In this document: one piece after another, positions 25,023 through 33,782 of the stretch | Layout: each line of letters begins with the position of its first letter | How positions within the stretch are numbered: the first letter of the stretch is position 1 | From: Jiella sonneratiae | GTDB taxonomy: Bacteria > Pseudomonadota > Alphaproteobacteria > Rhizobiales > Rhizobiaceae | Direction: 5' to 3' | Assembly: GCF_017353515.1 (NCBI RefSeq) | Contig: NZ_JAFMPY010000032.1 | Location: 1-54,727, forward strand | DNA: 54,727 nt | Made by a program: the position numbers and the translations under genes | The notes under the pieces: generated by a model | Database searches by the model: none | Told to the model about the DNA's origin: nothing | The model's input: only the letters and a program-made list of their open reading frames with translations

Positions 25023-25642
25023 CGGATGTCCTCCTCCTCTGTGGTTTCTGCCGGCGCGTCGTCCTCGTCCCCGGAAGCTTCGAGACCGGCCGCGACCGGC
25101 TCGACGGTGATCGTCGCCGCCTCGACGTCGATTTCGGGCACGGCAGCTTCAGAGAACGGGATCATCACCGTCGGCCCCGCTTCGGGCGCGATCTCCAGAA
25201 TGTCGCCGGCACCGAAATTGTGGACGGCGACGACCCGGCCGATCGCCTCGCCCGAAACCGAGATGGCCGACAGGCCGATCAGGTCGTCGAGATAGAACTC
25301 GTCGGCATCGCCGGTCTCCGGCAGGACGCTCCGATCGACGAAGAGTTCCGTTCCGTTCAGCCGCTCCGCCGCCGTGCGGTCGCCGACCTCGGCGAAGCGG
25401 ACGAGCAGCACCGACTTCTGCGGCCGCGCGGATTTCACCGTGTAGCGGTTGCCCTTTTCGTCGAAGAGCGGGCCGTAGCGGCCGAGCGCCTCCGGCTCGT
25501 CGGTGAAGGATTTCACCCGGCACTCGCCGCGGATGCCGTGGGCGCCGCCGATGACGGCGAGAAGAACGCGGCGGTCGGCTCCGTCCGAACCGTCCTTGCC
25601 GGGCGGCGGGGGTGCCTCGCTGGTGGGCGGGTTCGTGTACAA
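25019..25642 (-). CDS. rimM: Ribosome maturation factor RimM
   Basis: RimM helps assemble the head of the 30S subunit. The product has 207 residues from a TTG at 25642, chosen because GAGGAG lies just upstream; the longer frame has no good start. The N-terminal RimM domain has [21 protein letters not shown] split over about residues 24-45. The PRC-barrel-like C-terminal domain has [12 protein letters not shown] and [15 protein letters not shown]. The last 25 residues are acidic and low-complexity ([18 protein letters not shown]), longer than in many relatives. It overlaps the ABM gene by 4 bp. Confidence 0.94.
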   Translation of the reverse strand: MYTNPPTSEAPPPPGKDGSDGADRRVLLAVIGGAHGIRGECRVKSFTDEPEALGRYGPLFDEKGNRYTVKSARPQKSVLLVRFAEVGDRTAAERLNGTELFVDRSVLPETGDADEFYLDDLIGLSAISVSGEAIGRVVAVHNFGAGDILEIAPEAGPTVMIPFSEAAVPEIDVEAATITVEPVAAGLEASGDEDDAPAETTEEEDIR

Positions 25643-25782
25643 GGGCGCTCCTCGCGTCCGCGTTGCGTCGCTGCGGTCCCCGGAACGCCGCCGGCAGGCC
25701 GCCGGCGCGCCGACCGCTGCCGGAGAACCGAGGCGATGCATTAGAGCTTCCCGCCGCCGCCGTCGACGGGCTGGCGAAAAGT

Positions 25783-27300
25783 TCAGGCGCTGCCGCCGTC
25801 CGGCGACGGATCCGCGCGCCGATCCTCAACGGTGCCGTCGTAATGCCTGCGCTTGGCCTCGTACATCCGCCGGTCGGCGCGCTTGACCGTGTCCTCCAGC
25901 CGCTCCGTCGCCATCGAGGTGGCAACGCCGAGCGAGAAGGAAAGCGTCGGGCCCGAATAGAACTGGTTGTTGACGTCGACGAGTTCCTCGATCGCCGCGG
26001 TCATCTGCTGGCCCTCGGCCTCGTTCGATGCCGGCATCATGACGACGAACTCGTCGCCGCCGATCCGCGCCGCGCAATGCGGCTTCTGCACAGCCTCCTG
26101 CAGCACCTCGCCGGCCCGCCGCAACAGCGCGTCGCCGGCGCCGTGGCCGAGCGTGTCGTTGATCGCCTTCAGGCCGTTGAGGTCGGCGACGATGACGGTC
26201 ACCGGCAGCGGCCCCTTGCGCTCCAGGCGGTTCAATTCGTCGACGAAGAAGGACCGGTTGTAGAGCTTGGTCAGGATGTCGTGCTTGCCGAGGAATTCGA
26301 GATAGGCCTCGGCCTTCTTGCGGGCGGTGATGTCGGTGAGCGCCACCTGCACCAGCGACCAGTCCGTGTCGCGGCCGGGAAACACCGAGAACTGCAGATG
26401 CACGTGCAGCAGCTCGCCGTCGAGCGAATAGTTCACCACCTCCCGCTGCTGGAACAGCTTGCCGTTCCACAGGTCGATGAGCTGCTCGCGGAAATGCGGC
26501 TCCATGTCGTCGCGGAAGACGTCGCCGAGCCGGCTGAGGAGGGTCGGCTTGTCCTCCGCCTTGAAGAGGTCGAGCGTGTGGCGGTTGACGTCGACGACGC
26601 GGATCTCGCTCATGCAGCGGCTGACGAATTCCGGATGGACGTCGAGAAAGGTGCGGAAGTCGACGACGCCGCGCCAGCGCACCTCGTCCATCAGGCTCTT
26701 GACGACGGAAAAGTCCTCGACCCAGAGCGAGATCGGCGAATGCTCGAACAGTCCCCGGGCAAAGCTCTCGCTGGCGGCGAGCCGCCGCCGGCCTTCCTCG
26801 CGCTCGGTCACGTCCTCGGTGGAGACCAGCACCCGCCGCCAGTCCTCCTCGTGTCCCGGCAGGATGCGCGCCTTGAGCTGGACGTCGAGCCGGCGGCCGC
26901 CGAGGGTGTAGTTCACCGCGAGGCTGGTGAAGGTCGTCCGCCCCTGCCAAAGCTGCGTCAGCTCGTCGGCATGGCTGTTGAACATGTCGCCGGAAAACAC
27001 CCGGCCGAGATTGGCGGCAAGGTCCTCGAAGCTCGACGCCTCGAAGAGATCGAGCGTCCGCTGGTTGACCGCGACGACGCGGATCTGCCGCGCCGCCGCC
27101 TCGACGACGTCGGGATTATCCGCAAGGTGCCGGCGGATCTCGGTGACGCCAGCGTCCCGCCAGGCGGCGAGCAGCCGCTTCACGCCGCTGAAGTCCTCCA
27201 GCCAGAGCGGGACCGGGGCGAGCCCGAAGCTGTCCGTCGCCTCGACCGGCACCGCCTCTTCCGCGGCCGCTACGGATGGAACGCGATTCGACCTCGACAT
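25783..27300 (-). CDS. Diguanylate cyclase with two PAS-like sensor domains
   Basis: The product has 505 residues and would make cyclic di-GMP from GTP. Two PAS-like domains, at about residues 25-165 and 185-330, share the pattern LWLEDF/LWVEDFS..K and IRVV.VN..TLDLF, so they look like an internal duplication. A GGDEF domain follows, with the active-site motif RIGGDEFVVM near residue 415. The RxxD inhibitory site that normally lies five residues before GGDEF is absent, so product feedback through it is not expected. No transmembrane segment or EAL domain is seen. It lies between rpsP and rimM on the same strand, downstream of the rpsP terminator, so it needs its own promoter within 27301-27670. 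Confidence 0.93.
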   Translation of the reverse strand: MSRSNRVPSVAAAEEAVPVEATDSFGLAPVPLWLEDFSGVKRLLAAWRDAGVTEIRRHLADNPDVVEAAARQIRVVAVNQRTLDLFEASSFEDLAANLGRVFSGDMFNSHADELTQLWQGRTTFTSLAVNYTLGGRRLDVQLKARILPGHEEDWRRVLVSTEDVTEREEGRRRLAASESFARGLFEHSPISLWVEDFSVVKSLMDEVRWRGVVDFRTFLDVHPEFVSRCMSEIRVVDVNRHTLDLFKAEDKPTLLSRLGDVFRDDMEPHFREQLIDLWNGKLFQQREVVNYSLDGELLHVHLQFSVFPGRDTDWSLVQVALTDITARKKAEAYLEFLGKHDILTKLYNRSFFVDELNRLERKGPLPVTVIVADLNGLKAINDTLGHGAGDALLRRAGEVLQEAVQKPHCAARIGGDEFVVMMPASNEAEGQQMTAAIEELVDVNNQFYSGPTLSFSLGVATSMATERLEDTVKRADRRMYEAKRRHYDGTVEDRRADPSPDGGSA

Positions 27301-27670
27301 CTAGCAACCCCTGGCAATCAGGCTCTCGGCCCAGCTCTCGGCGGAACGCGGATGCGATCCGCCGATCGCGTCCCGTCCATGGATCTGCCCCGCGAAGGTC
27401 CGGGATGCCGTCGATCCCTTCCGCATCGCACGACGACGGCCGGGGTCCGGCGCCGAGACCGGGGGCCGGCGGACCGTCATCGCCGACTCATACAAGTCGT
27501 TTCAGAAAGTTAAGCTTATATTGGCATCGCCGGCGGTGGAACGATTTTTCTACCTGGGCGCGGATGAGACCTTCGTCGCGGGTCGCAAAATCCACTCCTG
27601 GGTGCATCAAAAGACGGCTGCGTTCGAAAATGCCGTCGCGGCGACAGGCATGCCGCTGGCGGCCGAAACG
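27301..27670. other. Intergenic region upstream of the diguanylate cyclase gene
   Basis: No gene is supported in these 370 bp. An AT-richer patch near 27500-27560 (GTTAAGCTTATATTGG) stands out from the surrounding GC and is the most likely place for the diguanylate cyclase promoter. Confidence 0.45.
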
Positions 27671-27700
27671 AAAAAAAGCGGCGCCTTCGGGGGCGCCGCT
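27671..27700 (-). terminator. Intrinsic terminator of ffh-rpsP
   Basis: On the minus strand a perfect 9-bp stem (AGCGGCGCC paired with GGCGCCGCT, loop of 6) is followed by seven T. It lies 84 bp after the rpsP stop and should separate ffh-rpsP transcription from the diguanylate cyclase gene. Confidence 0.88.
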
Positions 27701-27717
27701 CGCTGTGACCACGGATG

Positions 27718-27768
27718 GCCGGCGCGTCGGCCGGCCATGCGTCGTCGATTGCCGGCGCGTCGGCCGGC
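27718..27768. repeat. Two direct copies of an 18-bp GC repeat
   Basis: GCCGGCGCGTCGGCCGGC occurs at 27718-27735 and again at 27751-27768, 33 bp apart, between the rpsP stop and its terminator. Each copy is nearly self-complementary, so both can form small hairpins. Confidence 0.7.
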
Positions 27769-27783
27769 GGGATGTCATCGCCC

Positions 27784-28191
27784 TCAGGCGCCGGCTTCCT
27801 CGGAGGCTGCCTCGGAGCTGCCGGCCGCAGCGGCCTCGGCGGCAGCGGCCGCGGCGTCTTCCTCGCGCTGCTTGCGCTCGGCCTCGCGCTCCTGCGCCTT
27901 CTTGCCGGGCAGGCCCTTGGTCGGGTTCTTGCGCTCCGGGCGGCTGGCGATGCCGGCCTTGTCGAGGAAGCGGAGCACGCGGTCGGTCGGCTGGGCGCCT
28001 TCCGACAGCCAGTGCTTGATCCGGTCCTCCTTCAGGGCGACGCGCTCGGCGTCCTTCGGCAGCATCGGGTTCCACGAGCCGATCTGCTCGATGAAGCGGC
28101 CGTCGCGCGGCGAACGGGCGTCGGCGACGACGATGTGGTAGTAGGGGCGCTTCTTCGAGCCGGCACGGGCAAGGCGCATCTTCAGGGGCAT
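27784..28191 (-). CDS. rpsP: 30S ribosomal protein S16
   Basis: The product has 135 residues. The conserved core is [20 protein letters not shown] at the start, then [15 protein letters not shown] and IGSWNPML; these fix the ATG at 28191. The core of about 85 residues is followed by a 45-residue, Ala/Glu/Arg-rich extension ([12 protein letters not shown] then poly-Ala), as seen in several Hyphomicrobiales. It follows ffh on the same strand with about 100 bp between them and is closed by a strong terminator. Confidence 0.97.
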   Translation of the reverse strand: MPLKMRLARAGSKKRPYYHIVVADARSPRDGRFIEQIGSWNPMLPKDAERVALKEDRIKHWLSEGAQPTDRVLRFLDKAGIASRPERKNPTKGLPGKKAQEREAERKQREEDAAAAAAEAAAAGSSEAASEEAGA

Positions 28192-28293
28192 TGGCTTACG
28201 TCCTTTTCTTGGCTTTCGGTGCCGGCCTTCTTGACCGCCGGCATCCATTTCGTTGAATTTCTCGAGATTTCGCGCAGATGCCGTCCGGCACCG

Positions 28294-29844
28294 CTACTTC
28301 TTCTTCCCCGGCATGCCGGGGAGCCCCGGAAAGCCGCCCGGCATGCCGCCGGCGCCGCCGAAGCCGGGGGGCAGACCCTTGGGCATGCCCGGCAGGCCGC
28401 CGGACTGCGCCGCGCGGGCCATGGCTTCGAGTTCCTTCGGGTCCATCTTCGAAAGGTCCGGCATGCCGCCCGGCATGCCGCCCCCGGGAAGCCCCATCTT
28501 GCCGGCGAGGCCGCCCATCATCTTCTGCATCATGCCGCCCTTGCCGCCCTTGCCCATGGCCTTCATCATATCGGCCATCTGACGGTGCATCTTCAGAAGC
28601 TTGTTGATGTCGGCGGCGTTGGTGCCCGAGCCGCTCGCGATGCGCTTCTTGCGGGAATGCTTGAGGAGGTCGGGGTTGGAGCGCTCGGCCGCGGTCATCG
28701 AGGAGATGATCGCCAGCTGGCGCTTCAGCATCTTGTCGTCGAGGCCGGCGGCGGCCATCTGGCTCTTCATCTTGCCCATGCCGGGCATCAGGCCCATCAT
28801 GCCGCCCATTCCGCCCATCTTCTGCATCTGGCGGATCTGGTCGGAAAGGTCGTTCAGGTCGAACTTTCCCGACTGCATCTTCCGGGCCATCGCCGCGGCC
28901 TTTTCCGCGTCGATGTTCTCCGCCGCCTTTTCGACGAGCGAGACGATGTCGCCCATGCCGAGGATGCGGTCGGCGATACGGGCCGGGTGGAAGTCCTCCA
29001 GCGCGTCCATCTTCTCGCCGACGCCGATCAGCTTGATCGGCTTGCCGGTGACGGCGCGCATCGACAGCGCCGCACCGCCGCGCCCGTCGCCGTCGACGCG
29101 GGTGAGCACGATTCCCGTGATCCCCACCCGCTCGTCGAAGGAGCGCGCGAGGTTGACGGCGTCCTGGCCGGTGAGGCTGTCGGCGACGAGCAGGATCTCG
29201 TGGGGCTTCGCCCGCCGCTTGATCTCGGCCATCTCGACCATCAGCGGCTCGTCGATATGGGTGCGGCCGGCGGTGTCGAGGATGACGACGTCGTAGCCGC
29301 CGAGGCGGGCGGCCTGCTCGGCCCTTCCGGCGATCTCCACCGGGCCCTGGCCGGGAATGATCGGCAGGGTGGCGACGCCGGTCTGCTCGCCGAGGATCTT
29401 CAGCTGCTCCTGCGCGGCCGGCCGCCGCGTGTCGAGCGAGGCCATCAGCACCTTCTTCTTCTGGCGCTCGGTCAGCCTCTTCGCGATCTTGCCGGTGGTG
29501 GTGGTCTTGCCCGACCCCTGCAGGCCGACCATCATGACGACGACGGGCGCCGGGGCGTTCAGGTCGATCGGGACCTGGGTCTCGCCGAGGGTGGCGATCA
29601 GCTCGTCATGGACGATCTTGACGACCATCTGGCCGGGCTTGATCGACTTCAGGATCTCGGCGCCGACGGCCTTTTCGCGCACCCGGTCGGTGAAGCCGCG
29701 GACGACCTCCAGGGAAACGTCGGCCTCGAGCAGCGCCCGGCGCACCTCGCGCAGCGCCGCCGACACGTCCTTGTCGGAGAGCGCACCGCGGCCGGTGAGG
29801 CCGTTCAGAATGGACCCGAGGCGGTCCTGGAGCGAATCGAACAT
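28294..29844 (-). CDS. ffh: Signal recognition particle protein Ffh
   Basis: Ffh binds signal peptides and 4.5S RNA and delivers membrane proteins to FtsY. The product has 516 residues. The N domain begins MFDSLQDRLGSILNGLTGRG. The G domain has P-loop GLQGSGKTTTTGKIA (about 107-121), DTRRPAAQEQLK, DTAGRTHIDEPL and the TRVDGDGRGGAAL insertion-box end. The M domain (from about 325) has the methionine-rich groove (MMGLMPGMGKMKSQM) and the RNA-binding KRIASGSGTN. A Gly/Met/Pro-rich tail of about 80 residues ends GLPGMPGKKK. ATG 29844 has GGAAGGAAG upstream. Confidence 0.97.
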   Translation of the reverse strand: MFDSLQDRLGSILNGLTGRGALSDKDVSAALREVRRALLEADVSLEVVRGFTDRVREKAVGAEILKSIKPGQMVVKIVHDELIATLGETQVPIDLNAPAPVVVMMVGLQGSGKTTTTGKIAKRLTERQKKKVLMASLDTRRPAAQEQLKILGEQTGVATLPIIPGQGPVEIAGRAEQAARLGGYDVVILDTAGRTHIDEPLMVEMAEIKRRAKPHEILLVADSLTGQDAVNLARSFDERVGITGIVLTRVDGDGRGGAALSMRAVTGKPIKLIGVGEKMDALEDFHPARIADRILGMGDIVSLVEKAAENIDAEKAAAMARKMQSGKFDLNDLSDQIRQMQKMGGMGGMMGLMPGMGKMKSQMAAAGLDDKMLKRQLAIISSMTAAERSNPDLLKHSRKKRIASGSGTNAADINKLLKMHRQMADMMKAMGKGGKGGMMQKMMGGLAGKMGLPGGGMPGGMPDLSKMDPKELEAMARAAQSGGLPGMPKGLPPGFGGAGGMPGGFPGLPGMPGKKK

Positions 29845-29859
29845 CGAACTTCCTTCCGT

Positions 29860-29881
29860 CCTTCCGGCGTGGGCCGGAAGG
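29860..29881 (-). other. Hairpin in the ffh leader
   Basis: CCTTCCGGC, four bases and GCCGGAAGG form a perfect 9-bp stem only about 15 bp upstream of the ffh start codon, next to the Shine-Dalgarno sequence. It could limit translation initiation; this is inferred from position only. Confidence 0.45.
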
Positions 29882-30420
29882 TTGGGGGCCGTCCTTCCGG
29901 CGCGATGCGGGCGGCGGATCGCGGCGCCGCCGGCTCCGGTCTGTCCCGCAAGCTGGCGGCCGGCCCGTTCCGCCGGCATCGCCCCGAGAAGGTGGGGCAG
30001 CGACGCGCCGCACGCAAACCCCGATGCTTCGCCCGAACGATGGCACAAAGCATGATCGCATCCCCGGGCGAAACTCGCTGGGGGATGGTGACCTCCGGGC
30101 GGCTCGGTGCTCCGTTCAGGGATTTCCTGTCAGGACGAGGGGCCCGGTCGGCGGGTCGCGGACGGCATGTCGCGGATTTGCGGCGGGTTGAAACAGGATG
30201 GATGGCGGATGTCAAGTCCGATGACCCAGGGCTATCGCTCGAAGCCGGGGGGAGCACGGGGATTGGCCTGACCGTCCGCCTGCATGGCAGATGGCCCGCT
30301 TTGCCAGCGCTCGGGAGCCGCGGCCTCGGACGAGCCGGCGGCGGCGCCCGGCATCGCGCGCCCGCCGTCAGGCCATTGCTCGATCCCGTCTCGACACGGC
30401 GAGAATCCCCGTCCATGTTT
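29882..30420. other. Divergent intergenic region ffh / lacI
   Basis: No protein or RNA gene is convincing in this stretch of about 540 bp between the divergent ffh and LacI genes. It should hold the ffh promoter. I saw no 4.5S RNA signature or tRNA. Confidence 0.45.
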
Positions 30421-30421
30421 C

Positions 30422-30435
30422 TTGGATCGATCCAA
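30422..30435. promoter_or_regulatory. LacI-type operator upstream of the second lacI gene
   Basis: TTGGATCGATCCAA is a perfect 14-bp palindrome with central CG, 45 bp before the GTG start of the regulator at 30480. It shares the core GATCGATC and flanking AA/TT with the palindrome at 31514-31529. Autoregulation is likely. Confidence 0.75.
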
Positions 30436-30479
30436 ACCGATTGCCGTCGCGACGTGGAACTGATCCGGGAGAGATTGCC

Positions 30480-31496
30480 GTGCCGAAGCGCCCCACCCTG
30501 CTCGACGTCGCCGACCGGGCCGGCGTCTCGCGCGCGACGGCCTCGCTGGTCGTGCGCAACAGCCCGCTGGTCTCGGCCTCGACGCGAGAGCGGGTCGAAG
30601 CCGCCATGGCGGAACTCGGCTACGTCTACAATGCGGGCGCGGCCCGCATGCGCGCCGCGCAGAGCCGGACCGTCGGCGTCGTCGTCCCCAATCTCACCAA
30701 CCCGTTCTTCGCCGTGCTCCTCGCCGGCATGGAATCGGTCTTCGAGACGGCGGGGCTCGCCGTCATCTTCGCCAATTCCAACGAATCGCCGGAAAAGCAG
30801 GCCGGTCTCTTGAAGCGCATGCGCGAACACGCCGCCGACGGGGTCATCGTCTGTCCCTGCGAGGGCACCGATGCCAGGCTGGTGGAGGACGCGGCGCAGT
30901 GGGAGCTGCCGCTCGTCCAGGCGCTGCGCTACGTGCCGGGGACGGCGAGCGACTATGCCGGCATCGACTATCGCGAGGGAATGCGCGACGCGACCGGGCG
31001 GCTGATCGCCCTCGGCCACCGGCGGATCCTCTTCGTCAGCGGCAATCGCCGGCACTCGGCACAGGCCGACAGGCTGGAGGGCTTTCGGACGGCGATGCGC
31101 GCCCACGGCCTCGGCGACGGGGCGGTGCTGGAGATGGCCCTGACGCACGAGGCCGCGCGGGAGGCCGCCGCCGCCATTGCGGGGCGGCCCGACCGGCCGA
31201 CGGCCGTCGTCTGCTTCAACGACGTCGTCGCCCTCGGCCTTCACCGCGGCTTCCTCGACCTCGGCCTTCGCCTCGCGGAGGACGTCTCGCTGGTCGGTTT
31301 CGACAATGTCGCCGAAGCCGCCCTCGTCCTGCCCGGACTGACCACGGTGGCGACCCGCCCCTTCGCGGTGGGAGAGAACGCCGCGCGCCTGCTGATCCGC
31401 CGGATCACCGCACCGGCTCTGCCGGTCGAGCGATCGGTGGTGCCGACGCAATTCGTCGAACGCCAGTCGATCGGGCCGGTTCGGAATGCCCCTTGA
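30480..31496 (+). CDS. LacI-family transcriptional regulator of the amino acid importer operon
   Basis: The product has 338 residues from GTG 30480, with GGGAGAG just upstream. The helix-turn-helix TLLDVADRAGVSRATASLVV is at residues 6-25. The effector domain includes VGVVVPNLTNPFFAVLLAGM, DGVIVCPCEGTD, PTAVVCFNDVVALGLH and VSLVGFDNVAEAAL. Palindromes with the same core lie before its own start and just before the downstream permease gene, so it probably controls itself and the importer operon. The ligand is unknown; the neighbours suggest an amino acid or hydroxy acid. Confidence 0.93.
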   Translation: MPKRPTLLDVADRAGVSRATASLVVRNSPLVSASTRERVEAAMAELGYVYNAGAARMRAAQSRTVGVVVPNLTNPFFAVLLAGMESVFETAGLAVIFANSNESPEKQAGLLKRMREHAADGVIVCPCEGTDARLVEDAAQWELPLVQALRYVPGTASDYAGIDYREGMRDATGRLIALGHRRILFVSGNRRHSAQADRLEGFRTAMRAHGLGDGAVLEMALTHEAAREAAAAIAGRPDRPTAVVCFNDVVALGLHRGFLDLGLRLAEDVSLVGFDNVAEAALVLPGLTTVATRPFAVGENAARLLIRRITAPALPVERSVVPTQFVERQSIGPVRNAP

Positions 31497-31513
31497 CCGT
31501 CAGCCTCTCGTCC

Positions 31514-31529
31514 TTTAGATCGATCTAAA
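31514..31529. promoter_or_regulatory. LacI-type operator upstream of amino acid importer operon
   Basis: TTTAGATCGATCTAAA is a perfect 16-bp palindrome, 64 bp before the first permease start. It agrees with the site at 30421-30436 at 13 of 16 positions including the whole GATCGATC core. A pair of related sites around the regulator gene supports specific binding by that regulator. Confidence 0.78.
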
Positions 31530-31592
31530 CGACGTCAAGTCGCTCGAAAATGCCGCATCTTGGGAGATGTCGCGGCTCGGAGGTTTCGGGAC

Positions 31593-32264
31593 TTGAACTA
31601 CCAACTGAATTTTGCGCCGGTCCTTGCGAATTTCGACCACCTTCTCTCGGGAATGCTGGTCACGCTCGAACTGTCCTTCGGCGCCATGCTGCTCGGCACC
31701 GTCGTCGCGATCGTCTGCGCGGCGGGCAAGACCGGCGGCCCGCGGCCGGTGCGCTGGGTCGTCGACGCCTATATCGAGATCATCCGGAACACGCCGTTCC
31801 TCATCCAGATCTTCTTCATCTTCTTCGGCCTTCCGGCGCTCGGCATCCGCTTCTCGCCGAACACCGCCGCGCTCGTCGCGCTGACGGTGAATGTCGGCGC
31901 CTATGCGACGGAGATCATCCGGGCCGGCATCGAGTCGATCCAGAAGGGTCAGGTCGAGGCCGGCACGGCGCTGGGGCTGCGGCCGGTCCAGATCTTCCGC
32001 TACATCGTCGTCAAGCCGGCGCTGCGCACCGTCTATCCGGCCCTGACCTCCCAGTTCATCTATCTGATGCTGACCTCGAGCGTCGTCTCCGTGATCTCGG
32101 CGACGGACCTCGCGGCGGCCGGCAACGACATCCAGTCGCAGACCTTCGCCTCCTTCGAGGTCTATCTCGTCATCACCGGCATGTACCTCGTCCTCGCCAT
32201 CGCCTTCTCCGGGCTGTTCTCGCTCGTCCGGCGCTGGGCCTTCGACTACCCGTTGAGCCGATAG
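31593..32264 (+). CDS. Polar amino acid ABC importer permease
   Basis: The product is a 223-residue inner-membrane protein of the His/Glu/Gln/Arg-Opine (HisM/GlnP) permease family. Typical segments are LLSGMLVTLELSFGAMLLGT at the first helix, EIIRNTPFLIQIFFIFFGLP and the EAA-like IESIQKGQVEAGTALGL. TTG 31593 is chosen because GGAGG lies at 31578-31582; a longer frame opens at ATG 31560 but without a good ribosome-binding site. A second permease follows 9 bp later. Confidence 0.9.
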   Translation: MNYQLNFAPVLANFDHLLSGMLVTLELSFGAMLLGTVVAIVCAAGKTGGPRPVRWVVDAYIEIIRNTPFLIQIFFIFFGLPALGIRFSPNTAALVALTVNVGAYATEIIRAGIESIQKGQVEAGTALGLRPVQIFRYIVVKPALRTVYPALTSQFIYLMLTSSVVSVISATDLAAAGNDIQSQTFASFEVYLVITGMYLVLAIAFSGLFSLVRRWAFDYPLSR

Positions 32265-32273
32265 GAGCCGCCG

Positions 32274-32930
32274 ATGATCCGCCCCTTCGGCATCAACGAA
32301 GCCCTGTTCATCGTCGAGGCCATCCGCTGGACGCTGGCGCTGTCGGCCGTGGCCTTCGCCGGCGGCGCGATCGGCGGTCTGATCGTGGCGCTCTGCCGGG
32401 TCTCGAGCGTCGCCCCGCTGCGCTACCTCGCACTCGGCTATATCCGGCTGTTCCAGGGCACGCCGCTGCTGATGCAGCTCTTTCTCGTCTATTTCGGCCT
32501 CAACATCTTCGGTGCCGGCATCAATCCGTGGCTCGCCGCCTCGCTGGCCCTGACGCTGCATGCCAGCGCCTTTCTCGGCGAGATCTGGCGCGGCTGCATC
32601 GAGGCGGTGCCCTCCGGCCAGTCGGAAGCGGCCTGGGCGCTGGGCCTTGGCTATGTCGACCGGATGAAGTCGATCGTCCTGCCGCAGGCGGCGAAGATCG
32701 CCGTCGCCCCGACGGTCGGCTTCCTGGTGCAGCTGATCAAGGGCACCTCGCTCGCCTCGATCATCGGCTTCGTCGAACTGACCCGGGCGGGCCAGATCAT
32801 CAACAACGCCACCTTCGTGCCGTTCAAGGTCTTCGGCCTGGTGGCGATACTCTATTTCGTCCTGTGCTGGCCGCTGTCGCTGGTCGCGCGCTGGACCGAA
32901 CGCCGTTTCGCAGTGGCCACGCAGCGCTGA
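32274..32930 (+). CDS. Polar amino acid ABC importer permease
   Basis: The product is a 218-residue inner-membrane protein, partner of the preceding permease. It shows IRLFQGTPLLMQLFLVYFGL, the docking segment EAVPSGQSEAAWALGLGY and the helix LVQLIKGTSLASIIGFVELT, all typical of HisM/GlnP-type permeases. It starts 9 bp after the first permease. Two different permease genes imply a heterodimeric channel. Confidence 0.92.
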   Translation: MIRPFGINEALFIVEAIRWTLALSAVAFAGGAIGGLIVALCRVSSVAPLRYLALGYIRLFQGTPLLMQLFLVYFGLNIFGAGINPWLAASLALTLHASAFLGEIWRGCIEAVPSGQSEAAWALGLGYVDRMKSIVLPQAAKIAVAPTVGFLVQLIKGTSLASIIGFVELTRAGQIINNATFVPFKVFGLVAILYFVLCWPLSLVARWTERRFAVATQR

Positions 32931-32962
32931 GCTGCCGGCCCGACAACAGGGAGAGAACGATC

Positions 32963-33766
32963 ATGAATCTCATCAGGAAGGTCGCCGCGCTGGCGGCTGC
33001 CGCCGCGGTGTTCGCGGGCCTCGGCACGGCCGCGGTGAAGGCCCAGACGCTGGACGAGGTCAAGTCGCGCGGCACCATCAACGTCGGCATGCTCGTCGAC
33101 TTCCCGCCCTTCGGCATCCTCGACAACGACGGCAAACCGGACGGCTACGACGCCGACGTCGCCAGGCTGCTCGCCAAGGATCTCGGCGTGAAGCTCAACC
33201 TCGTTCCGGTGACCGGGCCGAACCGCATCCCCTATCTCCTCTCCGGCCAGGTCGACGTCCTCGTCGCCTCGCTCGGCATCACCCCGGCGCGCGCCGAGCA
33301 GGTCGACTTCTCGCAGCCCTATGCCGGGATCGAGATCTTCGTCTATGGCGACAAGGGCACCGAGGTGAAGTCGGCCGAGGATCTCGCCGGCAAGAGCGTC
33401 GGCGTCGCCCGCGCCTCGACGCAGGATACGGCGATCACCAAGGTCGCGCCCGACAGCGCCACCATCCAGCGCTTCGACGACGACGCCTCCGCGGTGCAGG
33501 CGCTGCTCTCCGGCCAGGTGCCGCTGATCGGCTGCTCGAACACGGTGGTGGCGCAGGTCGAGAAGGTGCGGCCCGACACCTACGACACCAAGTTCTCGCT
33601 CAGCCAGCAGAAGCAGGGCATCGCCACCCGCCCCGGCGCCGACAAGCTGATGGCGGCGGTCAACGACTTCCTGAACAAGGTGAAGACGGACGGCGAGCTC
33701 GACAAGCTGCACCAGAAATGGCTGGACGCGCCGCTGCCGGACTTCCTCGCCAAGACCAAGAGCTGA
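32963..33766 (+). CDS. Amino acid ABC importer periplasmic binding protein
   Basis: The product has 267 residues. A Sec signal peptide covers residues 1-28 (hydrophobic [17 protein letters not shown], cleavage near VKA/QT). The mature protein is a family 3 solute-binding protein: [40 protein letters not shown] and [20 protein letters not shown] are characteristic of lysine/arginine/ornithine- and glutamine-type receptors. An internal cysteine lies in [17 protein letters not shown] precedes ATG 32963. The exact ligand is not readable. Confidence 0.93.
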   Translation: MNLIRKVAALAAAAAVFAGLGTAAVKAQTLDEVKSRGTINVGMLVDFPPFGILDNDGKPDGYDADVARLLAKDLGVKLNLVPVTGPNRIPYLLSGQVDVLVASLGITPARAEQVDFSQPYAGIEIFVYGDKGTEVKSAEDLAGKSVGVARASTQDTAITKVAPDSATIQRFDDDASAVQALLSGQVPLIGCSNTVVAQVEKVRPDTYDTKFSLSQQKQGIATRPGADKLMAAVNDFLNKVKTDGELDKLHQKWLDAPLPDFLAKTKS

Positions 33767-33782
33767 GCGGAAAGAGCGCGGG

